Source of the DNA: Prunella strophiata
Taxonomy: Eukaryota > Chordata > Aves > Passeriformes > Prunellidae
Direction of reading: 5' to 3'
DNA length: 64,000 nt
NCBI GenBank assembly: GCA_036583965.1
Contig: JAZBQD010000021.1
Location: 16,482,266 to 16,546,265, forward strand
Shown here: positions 48,322 through 59,000 of the stretch, in pieces
Layout: every line of letters begins with the position of its first letter
Numbering within the stretch: position 1 is the first letter of the stretch
The notes under the pieces: generated by a model
Seen by the model: only the letters and a program-made list of their open reading frames with translations
What the model was told of the DNA's origin: nothing
Database searches by the model: none
Position numbers and translations under genes: made by a program

Positions 48322-51300
48322 TCAATCCTCAATGGATTTAATGTATTTCTCATAGGCATCTTCAGTCATCAGTTCATCAAGTTCAGCAGGATTTGCCACA
48401 GTCATCTTGATAAGCCAACCTGTAGTTAGGAAATTAAAAAGAATTGCTAATATCCTACAAGAACAATTAATTCATGTTACTGCCTTAGGAAAGCACTCCC
48501 AGCAGGAGCAACCAGCCTTGGATCACTGAAGAATCAGCCAGGTTTTTGTGCAGGCAAAACAACATTTCAGTATTTAAAAAAATGAACAACCAACTCATCA
48601 TAAGAAATGTCGTTCTGAGTCAGAGCAGCTGTGTAATTCAGTGCTGGCTGTGACAGTGGCATAGGGAGAATAAAGGAGCCTGACCTCTCAGTATCATGAA
48701 CTCTTACAAGATCCAAGACCCAGAAATGCAGTCAAGGCAAATAGATTTAAATTCAGCCACAGTGTATAACTGGAATAAGATGTTATAAAACAGCTGTTCA
48801 AAGATGACACTGTGACAATGCTTTATGTTAAATTTTACTGGGCTTGAACTATATTCAGTATATTCCATTTAAGTCTCCACATCATGAAACTGGAAGAACA
48901 GGAATTGCAGAGCCATTTGTAGTAGCAAGAATCCACACAGTATTCATTATTCAAAGATAAAAGTGACATCTTACCATCTTGATAACAGGATTTATTGACA
49001 AGCCCTGGATTATCTGCAAGGGCAGCATTAATCTCAGTCACTTCTCCTGAGAGAGGGAGAGTAGAGTTCACTAGCAGCTTTCACACTTTCCAAAGCCCCA
49101 AACTCATCTGAAACAGAGAATATGATTGCATGTTTCTGAGGGGAAAACACAAAGCACTTCCTTTTGTTCAGTCAGACATTTTGGTGATGACCCAACCAGT
49201 GAAGAAATGTCTTGATCTTGTGCAAGAAAACAGATTGAAGTCACCCACTTTATGACAAGGGTCAGCATTATTAAATTTGATGTTTATGCTCCTGAATTCC
49301 GGGGAATTTGTGCTAGCTGGCTACTACAGAAGGGACAGGAATTCCTTACATTTGGTTAATCCTTTGCCTGAAGCCCACAGCACATATGACATTAACTTAC
49401 AAGGAACAACACCCAGCCCTTGCTGCAAGAGACTTAGAATATGCCTTTTATCTACAATTTAACCATCTTTATTTGTAATTTGGTTACAAAATCAACAAAG
49501 CCACAATTTCAGCAATCCCATTTTTCTGTCAGAAACACTATCAAGTGTTGTATCTGCACTCACTGGAAAACACACATTAGTATTCAGAAGCACCACACTG
49601 GAAGCACCCAGCAGCTCTTCCCTTTTTCCTGTTTTGTAGGGAGTTATGGAAATGGTGCCTGGAGCAATGTTAATCCAGAGCAGCTCTCAGCCACAAGCAA
49701 ACAAGACAGAGGCTGAAGGAACAGGGAGCTGTCACAAGAGTAGATAGGCACCAGGACAAGGGACCTGAGAACAACTTGTTCTGGGAAAGCTTGGAATCAG
49801 ACTGAGGCCAGAATGGGTAGAAAAGAGAAGAACTTAAATGGAAATTAAATTCCTTCAAATAAAGCAAAACTACAAGTTGGTTAATTAAAATCCTACACAG
49901 AGAGACCTTTTGTCTAACAGTCAGCATTCAATGTAATACATTTGGCCAAAACAGTTTGATGGGGATCTATTCCACAAGAAGGAGAGCAGAAGAAAGGCCT
50001 TCTACTTTACCTCATAACCCCCCATTTCTTCTTTAAAAATTGTCTCAAAATAATGACAATTTGTTCTTCATATACTACTGAGACAGCTCTCCACATTAAT
50101 ACAGGAAAAGGCTTTTCATTTCTACCTGTTAATGCTCACTTTCTTTAACAGGAAAAGTTACATAATTGAATGATGAAGAATGTAACAACTTGTACACCAC
50201 TAGCAAGCAAAAACTCTGTGATCATATTTGATATCTCAAAATTACTGAATCTCTATATTCATAGAAAAATTAGAACTTGATATCAATTTGAAGTTTCACA
50301 TCATGCAACTCTCAAAGTGCATAACTGGAGAATTACAAAGCAACACTTGCAAGTTCAGATCATATTTTAAAAACAGAGTATACATAAAATTATCACAAAA
50401 ATATTTTAATACTTTATTTTTGAATCAATATCTTCACAGTTTAAAAAGCATCTATTTTCTGCTGCTAAGCACAGTCTGACAGTGAGAATTTAAAATTAAA
50501 GCTGTCTCTTGTAGAAATACATGAATTTATTTTGCATCCAGGAGCTTTATAATGGTATTAATAACCATAAATGTTATTTCAGAAAATTTATCTTTGTAAA
50601 GGAAGAGTGGGATGAGTAGAATAATCACTTCAAGAGCAAACAGAAAAGAAACTCACCGTGTTTACTCAATTTCGATCCCAACTTCTGGAAGACTACAGTA
50701 AACAACGTCTCCTAATGCTTCCTTAAAAGAAAAACAAAAGCATCAGAGCATACATTAACAAAACTACACATAGGAGAGAACAGATACAGTGACTATAGAA
50801 TCTGCATATAAGTATCCTCTGTCTCTAAATATTGTTCTCATTCTTTAAGGATTGCGTATTTTTCATTTTTTCTTAGCAAACACTTAATGTGAATAAACTA
50901 CCATGTTATGCCCCAAATACCAAATTATTGTTTCTCTATTACAGTGCTAATAAACCCTCAGGCTCAGTTTATATGCAGATTTCTTCTGGCAGAATGAGGA
51001 ATAACATCTGCTGATCTTCTTAGCATCAGAGAGCTGTTAGCACACAGTTTGTCCTCACTGACTTAATTGGGACCCTTATCACCATAAAAACTGGCTCAAC
51101 TCTTCCCTGACACATGTACCCTATCTCACAAAAGACCAGAGAGTATTAGAGTTATTGACAGAAATATGAGATTAAAAGAAATGCTGCTTGTCCTGAGAAA
51201 CAATGATTCCATTTATTGGTAGCTTGTCCCATTCTTTAAATTTCATATAGACCCAGAATTTGTCTGTGATTATTCCAAATAAGTACCTGCATGAGAACAA

Positions 51301-52654
51301 AAAATCCAAAGGAATTCCTGTCCTAGAGTAAAAACTATATGCCATGCTGTACATCTGTTCACAACTGTTCTTTAGCCACAGGGATTTCACCATCTTTGTG
51401 TTCAAAGGAAATTTGACCTAAAAATGTACACGATGTCCTCTTCACACAGCCACCAACTGCTCAGGCTTAGACCTGAACACTGAAGTCTCTCACCAAGTCC
51501 AGCTCTCCACAGGCTCAATCTGAAGCCACTAAGACCTTATCAGAATGCTGAGGTGGCACAAATATCACAAATAATGCTCACTGTGTTGCATGTGCAATTG
51601 AAACAATAAAACCCCCCCGTAAATGTCCAAAGAGCAAGGACAGAGCAGATAGGGATAGATAAATATTGCAGACCTGGGCAAGGGGGGAGGGATCAATACC
51701 TGTGCAAAATTGCTGATTCCTACTGTTCCAATGCCATTTTCCACAGATATCCACTCGTGCTTGTCTGTGAATTTGCGGGCTAAAAGGAAACAAACCTGAC
51801 ATGTCAGAAAGAAGTGACATCTTGCTCATTTAAATACAGTAACACATTTGCAGGCTTAAACTGTGGGGCTTTTCACTGAGTTTGTTCATTTTTCTTGGAA
51901 AATATTTTAACCAGCACATGCAATTTACAGAAGCACAGAACATGCTCAGTGACAGGGCAGAGGCTCACTGGGTGTCCTGCTCAGGGTATTATCAGTTCCT
52001 GTGCAACCATCTGGAGACTGATAAAGTACAGCTCTCTAAAAAGAGCAGCTCTACTTCAAACAGAAGTCCAAATCTAAAGCTTAGATGTTTTTTTTACTCA
52101 TAGTTATACATGTCTATGAGAGCACAGTAGCTTTTCAAACATATTTAGTGTTTATTTCTGATAACTACTTATCATGGCTGGGAAGGCCAGTGTTGGTGAC
52201 TCTAGAAACACTGTGAGCATTACAGCTTCTCATTAAAGTGCAAAGCTGGCACAGTTCTATGTATCATTAAGGCAAATTAATACAGGACAAATTAATAAGG
52301 ACAACTCATACAGACAACTGCTACTTAATAGAATTGCTCTCTGTTAATATTGTTACTGTCAGAAGAAAGTAGTTATTCTGTATCTCTATAAAATAGGTCT
52401 GTTAGAACCTTGTTAAGTCCTTTCACAGCAAGGTTACAATTCTCCTTACATTTCAGATCTGGAAGATTCAAGACAGCTTTATTAGAGGTGATTGTTTTTA
52501 TAAAGTCATATGGAGAAACTTCAAAAGAAGTAACTGAAACAAGCAACATTCTTCTTGCTAACATTTTTCCTGGAACTTTTCTTACTCTGAGAATTTTCAG
52601 CCTGCCATGTCTGTTTTCTCATTTCTACATAATATCCCTATAGATACCTTTCTA

Positions 52655-52694
<40 letters not shown>

Positions 52695-55309
52695 TTTCCA
52701 CTTGCAGCACCCATCCAGTCAGGCAAGGGATGTTGCAGAAGCTGGAAAAGGTATCCCTGAGAGATTAGTGCCACAGTAGTACAGCTGCACCTTCTGAGTT
52801 CAAAACTCTCCTCTCAAGCTCATCCTGTGGGCTGAACTCTTTAAGGCAAGCACCAGAGAAACTACACTTCTGCACCTGTACACTGGTATACTCCTTGTGT
52901 ATTTTCTAAAATTGTACATGAAGGAAAACAGAAGCTCTCACTGTAGACCTGCTAAAATCTTTCCAGAGAGTCAATACTTTAAGCTTCTTCAGTTGCAGTG
53001 ATCCTCTTGTGTCTGAAAAGTTCAAGAGTAGCAAGTCTCAGATAAAACAGTTTGTCTTAGATAAGGCCCAAATTTTATAGAGCTCAGTAGAACAATATGT
53101 GGGTTTACAAGTATAATACACAAACAAACATGAGTAAACTGTAAACATGAAGTATTTTCCCATGAATTATCAGTCAAAAATCCACAGAATTTCATCTAGC
53201 ACCACTTATAACTACAAAAAAAAAAAAAAAATCTCATGACACACACTAATGAACAGAGGCTTAAATATCTCAAACAATTTTGGGCCAAGATGTTAAATTC
53301 ATGGGGATTCTATTGGAAATTAGTAATGAAGCATAAGAATGGAGAATGACAACTGACAAATCTCAAACCCAAGCTGAACATTAGTGATGTTACACATGGC
53401 ACAAAGAAGCCAAGCAGTACATTTTTATTCAGGATAATAATGGTGTATGGAATCTGTTTATAAAGCAAGGCTAATAAAAAAACCAGAATATTTTTCACAC
53501 CAGTTTGGAATACAGCAGTGGAATGTCCCAAACAGTTAGAAGAGCACATAACTTTCTTGCAGGACAAAAGGGAAAAAAAAAAACAAAAACAAAAACAAAA
53601 CCAACAAAGCAAAACAAAAAAAACCATGAAAAATTAAAATTCTGAGCATGCAACAAAAAACACTGCAAATAAAGTAAAGGTCAAATTAAAAACAGTTAAT
53701 AAGTAATCTCAAAATCTGAACTTTGAGCTTATGTGGTCAGCTCATTAAATAAATCAACCTAAAGGAATATGAAATGTCAATGCATACCAAATCTCTCTCT
53801 GCATTCTTTTATAGAAGAGCAGCTGAATTTACTCTAGCTTCATTCATTTCAACAGGATTTTGGTTTCAGCTTAACTAGCACACTCTGAACTTGGCCCTTC
53901 ATTTAGTGTAACCTGCCTCTATTAAATACTTCATATATGCCTGAAGAGTGAACTCACGCCTCCAGAAAGAGGCATACAAAACTTTTCCTCTCTGCCTCAA
54001 ACAAAAGCACTGTTTGTTATTCCTTCAAGTGATGTGGATAGAAAAACAAGGGTACATTGGCCAGAATAGTGAAAAACAGTTTAGATCTTGGCTCAGTTTG
54101 CAAGTAATGAACAATAAATAATATTTCTTTCACCTGCACCAGAAGGCAATTAAACAGGTAGGTTTAAGAGAGTCTGGAAAGAAATAGATGAGCTCTTCAT
54201 AGAGGCAGTCATTACTTTTACAGCCTATTCTCCTCCTCTTCTTGCCTACTTTTTAAACATTTCTGTTTGCTAGAGTACCGCTGATCCTGTTTTTCAGACT
54301 TTCATGGGTAATTCCATTCAAAGAGAGATTTGACAGCAGTAGATGCTTTCAGAATTAACTACACCAAATGCAAAATCACAGCAAGCACTGATGCACGGGT
54401 CCATCCCCTGCCCTGCAGCTGTGGCTGCACAGGAGCCAGAGCCAAACTTGTGCAGCCCAGAGCGGCTCCGGGCCCTGCCAGCCTGGCTGGGTCTGTCTGG
54501 CTGCCCACTCCAGTCCCTGCTGCGGCTCTGCCTCCGCCAGACACCCACCCCTGCCCCTTTCCTGAGCTGCTGATGCTCCTTGGAGCCAGCATCAAACTGT
54601 TTGTTCTCGGGAAAAGCGATCCGCTATTCTGGGCAAGCCGGTGCGCTCCCCGCTCGGCCCGCTCTGCGAAGCCTCCTCCTGGGACCAGAGTGGGACTGAG
54701 CCGCTCTGCTCAAAACTGCAGAGTGGGGATGAGGTTAAAAGTTTCCGGCCAGCTATGGGAGGTGAAGCTGCTCCTGTGGGAGCGGGCTCGGCAGTGCCAG
54801 CAGCGCCCGGGGGCAGGTGAGGGGCGCTCGGGGGTGCAGCCATCTTGCGAGGTTCTGCGGGCCCCGCCGACACCGGGGGGCTGCGGGCGGCCGCAGCACC
54901 GCGCTCCGAGGGGCCGCCGGGACACGGCACGGCGGGAGGCAGGGGAGGAGGGAAAGATAGAAGGGAAGAGGGCGGCTGCCGCCCGGGGCCGCCAGCGGGA
55001 CCCGCGCTCCGGCCGCTCCGCGCACCCAGTCCCGCCTGGCGGGGGCATCCCCCGCGGGCCGGGCCGGGGCGAGCCCCGCAGCCCACCCTGCCCATCCTCC
55101 CGGGCACGGGCACCGCCGGCTCCCCGCAGCGCCGGGCCGCTGTCCCGCCCGCCCGCCGCGCACCTCCCTCCCTGGGGCCGCCACTCACCGGCCAGCAGCA
55201 GCGAGCTGGTGCCCAGCCTGCGGGCCGCGGGCTGCCGCGGCGGCAGCGGGAGGCGCGGGCAGCGCGGCGCCAGCACCGGCCCGACCCGCCGCAGCGCTCG
55301 CCACGCCAT
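48322..55309 (-). CDS. GCSH: GCSH, glycine cleavage system protein H, mitochondrial (five coding exons)
   Basis: H-protein carries the lipoyl arm that shuttles the aminomethyl group between the P, T and L proteins of mitochondrial glycine cleavage. Exons on the minus strand: 55309-55189, 51779-51700, 50721-50657, 49107-48975, 48419-48322. Exon 1 encodes an Arg-rich targeting peptide beginning [10 protein letters not shown]. Exon 2 reads [20 protein letters not shown], exon 3 [15 protein letters not shown], and exon 4 [20 protein letters not shown] with the lipoylation lysine in SVKAAS. Exon 5 ends EKYIKSIED. Corrected length is about 170 residues, as in human (173). Two +1 breaks are present: at 50675 in exon 3 and in the G run 49055-49057 (C run on the coding strand) in exon 4. 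The splice sites are intact and the phases otherwise agree, so an expressed gene with sequence errors is likelier than a pseudogene. Confidence 0.94.
51860..55180 (-). other. GCSH: GCSH intron 1
   Basis: Most of the non-coding DNA of GCSH lies here, between 55188 and 51780. It holds an A tract at 52658-52691, an A-rich run with AAAAC units at about 53571-53623, and GC-rich CpG-island sequence from about 54400 rightward. No nested exon is recognisable. Long open frames on both strands at 54.3-55.5 kb are products of GC richness. Confidence 0.8.
52658..52691 (+). repeat. Pure A tract, about 34 bases
   Basis: An uninterrupted A run lies in GCSH intron 1 (a T run on the sense strand). It is nearly the same length as the tract at 30539-30571. 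The flanks are unrelated, so this is independent mononucleotide expansion or an old poly(A) insertion. Confidence 0.9.
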
Positions 55310-55500
55310 CTTTGCCGGGGGCGGGCGCGGGCGGCGCCGGCGGGAGGAGGCGATGGCGGCGGGGCGGGGCGGGGCCGGCGGTGGCCCAGGGGACCCGCGG
55401 GCCCCGGGGAGCGGCCCGGGCTCGGCCCCGCGCCCCGCCAGCGGCGGGCACCGGGCCCTGAGGGACGGGAGCCGCCATGTTCCGTGCGCCGCCGCGGCGG
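54840..55500 (-). promoter_or_regulatory. GCSH: GCSH CpG-island promoter
   Basis: A strongly CpG-rich island surrounds the GCSH start codon at 55309 and continues upstream to about 55500. GC boxes (GGGGCGGGGCGGGGCC at about 55358-55374) lie just upstream of the coding start. There is no TATA box. The PKD1L2 polyadenylation signal lies only some 235 bases upstream of the ATG. Confidence 0.65.
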
Positions 55501-55543
55501 AGACGGAGAGGGTTTAGCCAGACAGTGCAACAGCCGCTCGGTG

Positions 55544-55549
55544 TTTATT
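55544..55549 (-). terminator. PKD1L2: PKD1L2 polyadenylation signal (AATAAA)
   Basis: TTTATT on the plus strand reads AATAAA on the minus strand. It lies about 520 bases past the PKD1L2 stop, which is a reasonable 3' UTR length, and just before the GCSH promoter. It is the clearest signal between the two genes. Confidence 0.6.
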
Positions 55550-55682
55550 AAATAAATACAGGCGCCAAGTCTACAGCAAGTGCACGTGGGACGTTTCGCC
55601 TTAGGGTTACCGCTATTTCTTAGCTATTACTTCAGAATAATGCGCCGGCACCGCTTTAGGGGTGAACACCGCGTCGTTTTCC

Positions 55683-55935
55683 CAGAATCGCGGAACAGGC
55701 TGAGTTGGAAGGGACCCACGAGGATCAAAGTCCAATTCCTGGTCCTGCAGAGACACCCCAACAATCCCTCATGGGCCTGAGAGCATTGTCCAAATGCTTC
55801 ATGAGCTCTCTTAGGCTTGGGGCTGTGCCCATTCCCTGGGGAGCCTGTTCAGTGCCCGAACACCCTGTGGGTGAAAAACCTTTTTCTAATATCCAACACA
55901 ACCCCTTCCTGACACAGCTCCAGCCATTCCCTTGG
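55683..55935 (-). repeat. CR1 LINE 3' fragment within the PKD1L2 3' UTR
   Basis: The plus strand shows CAGAATCGCGGAACAGGCTG, GAGTTGGAAGGGACCCACGA, GACACCCCAACAATCCCTCA, then GTGGGTGAAAAACCTTTTTC, which is a CR1 3' end reversed. It lies between the PKD1L2 stop and its likely poly(A) signal, so it is probably transcribed in sense with the PKD1L2 3' UTR. Confidence 0.88.
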
Positions 55936-56066
55936 GTAAACCCATTTTAAGCAGAAGCTGTAATAACATAAGCCTATAGCCTAACCTAACTCTATCCACT
56001 GCAGCTGAGAGCAAACAAGTAAATACTTTGCCCATAAGCAAAGTGACTTTTCAAGGTGGTCTTCCT

Positions 56067-59000
56067 TCACTCGCTGACAGGTTGTTCCAGTTGTTCGCCA
56101 GTGACTGGCTTCTCTTCCTTCTTGCATTTTATCCCAAAGAAACTGAAGAGTTTCATTAGCATTAGATCAACAATCTCCTCTTCTTCTGAAGCCTGAAATA
56201 ATAACAAATAAGTTACTCAGAGGTGCACACCCAAAGTGGATTCAGTCTCAGCTGAAGCCAGGGCAAGTTGCAAGACAGAATCTCAACTTGAGATGAAATA
56301 AACCAACTTTCAACAGTGCATGAGTGACTGCCAAGAAAAACATTGTGCCAGTATTTTTATCCAGACAGAAGCCCCAGATGAGTATGGACACTACAGAAAT
56401 TTTGTCAGTCAAATCCCATGGAAATCTCTCTACAGGAGCCTGGAGTGCACTTGCCAGCTCCCATATAGCTCCTGGTACACACAATGACACCCACCATTTC
56501 AAGATGAAGTAAATGAGAAAAACTAGATATATATATTGTATTCTATCTAACCATATCATTTCTTTTCATCTCCCTTGACTTTATTTAAAACATAGAGGAA
56601 TTCTGGGCAGTACTGGAGTGTTAAGATGGATTTCACACCACACTATCAACAGCTTGAATGGGTCAGGCACTCACAGTGAGAGTTTTAAAAGGAGCTGTAA
56701 AGCCTCATGCACTTCAGTAGCAGTTTTGGCACTGATTTCAATACAGCCCAGCACAAACCTAAGAGTTTTTTGATGGATGTAGTATGTGAACAGAAGGCTA
56801 CAAATCAGATCTGAACAGGGACTCATCTGAACAGGAATGGACAGTGTAAATCTGGAAAATCTGAAGTGTACTTTCTGAGCAAATGTTGCCTTCTTAAGAG
56901 TTGGACTGTACATGGTTTTCATCCATGGTTGAATACCTGAGTAAGCACTGAACAAAAAATGTTAAAAGCAAGACAACTTAGATGAACAAACCTGGTAATG
57001 CTTCTGCTCCTCACTAAAAGCAACCAGAATCACCGAAATGAACAGATTCAGTACCACAAATGTCATAAAAATGATGCAGGATCCAATTAAGAAGGAGCCT
57101 AAAACTGGATTGTAGTCCAAGACCTGTATAAGGCAGAAGGTAAGACATCAAAAAACAAACAAAAAAGCATACATACCTATCTACATACATACATACATAC
57201 AAGCAGTTAAGACCCAATAAGAAGTCTATCACTTTGAAAATCCTGTGTCTAATCAATTATGACATATGTATTATACACATATATACATTTTCTACTCTAG
57301 TATTGTCCTTTTTTTTTGATATGATATAATACAAAGACAACAGAATATTTTATATATATGTGTGTGAATATGGGCAATCTTTGGAGGTCTTTAAGTATTT
57401 GCATTTAATTGTGATGGTATGACAGTTTCACATGAAAGTTGACAAGCCTGGAGGTCACAGAACAGCTGAAGCCTCCTAATGCCTCAGCTTTCAAAACAGG
57501 TGAAATCCCTGTATGCATTTCATTTATTTTACTGTATGCTTTACAAAGAAGCACAGTCAGACTCTCAGAGACACTTACAAACCAAGGGCTGTGAAAAATC
57601 AAAACACTAATTTTTATATAAGCTACAACATATTTTCATGATTAACATGAGTGGGATGTAGAGGTGAAAATGTGCCAAATTACTGATCTTCAAAGCCACC
57701 CATATCCTATTGGACCCATGGTCTAAAAACATCCACCAAGGAGGACTTCACAGTCATAAATGTCCAAAAATTAATCCACAAAGAAACATCCAAAGGATAT
57801 TGAAATATTTGAAAGATCTCACTGAAAAAGTGGTATAGAAAGTATAACAACAACAACAACAACAAATTAAGTTCCCTTGTAGAAGGCCTTGCCTTTTTTG
57901 GGAGCATAGAGGGGGTGTTCAGAACAAACACAGGGCTTTGCTCACATTTCTATCTGTAGCTTTCTAAGGAAATTGCTCAAAACTTTTTGTAATCAATTAG
58001 TAACAGCTCTAGTAGAAATTTGAGCAGGTTTCTTAATGAAAGGTTCATTATGAGCCTCCTAGTGGTTAAAACAGAGCATGAAAGAGGTTTCACTTGATGT
58101 CCTTGCCTTGCTCAGAAAGGGTGACTGCTTTAGGGAGCTGTGGAGCTTGCAAAATTAGATTAATGTTTAACACTAATTGAAAGTCCTTCTATTTGCTGGG
58201 TCAAAGCATATTTGATAGCTGAGATGCCAATTGTACAACTGTAAACTTCTCAAAATTAGATGTGGTACCTCCTCATAGTTGAAGATTCCCAGCTGAAGAC
58301 TGACCATGGTCTCTGCTGAATCAAGGAGAGTTTTGTAAGAGTAGAGCTTCCAGCCAAAGATCAGGTTTGCCTGCAGAGACAGAAGTCATGTCTTGTGTCA
58401 TGATCAGAGTCCTTGCTGCAAAATGTGTTTAACTTGAAGACTTTTTATCACAGATATGAGAATGTCTTATATCTGCTCAGCCTGCCACTAGATATGTAAA
58501 AAATGCAACTATTTCCCACTCATAACTAGGCAAACAGAAAATGACACTTCCTGAATGCTCCACAATTTAAGCTTTATCCAGAAAATCCTTTTTCCTGTAC
58601 TTTGTTCTTTGTCACATCTATTGCACATAAAGAGTCCTTATTTTTCATCTCAGTATTTGATTTTTCACTAAATTTCAGTTTGCAAAGAACAGAGTGGATG
58701 TTTTAACTTCTCTTTCACTCATATGGAAGACTTGGGCTCCAAACTGCTAAACTAAGATTTAGACAGGCAGCTTTATTCCAAAAGCTATGTTGCTTTTGGC
58801 ATTCAAAAATAGTTGATTTAACCTGACAGTACCTGGGAGCAGACTGCAGACAAGAGAAAGGACTGTGGTACTCACAGCAATGGAATAGGCAAGGAACATG
58901 ATTGCAATAACAGTGATGAATCCAGAGATATCACCCCATGCCCTCCTTAGTGTTGAAGTGATCATGTTCAGTTTAGGGGTTGAGCCTCAGCAGATGCCAC

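Noticed and set aside
54330..55555. Long open frames on both strands of about 200-395 codons over the GCSH CpG island
   Set aside because: They are compositionally biased, with no conserved motif. They exist because stop codons are rare in CpG-rich DNA, and the real coding part is only GCSH exon 1.
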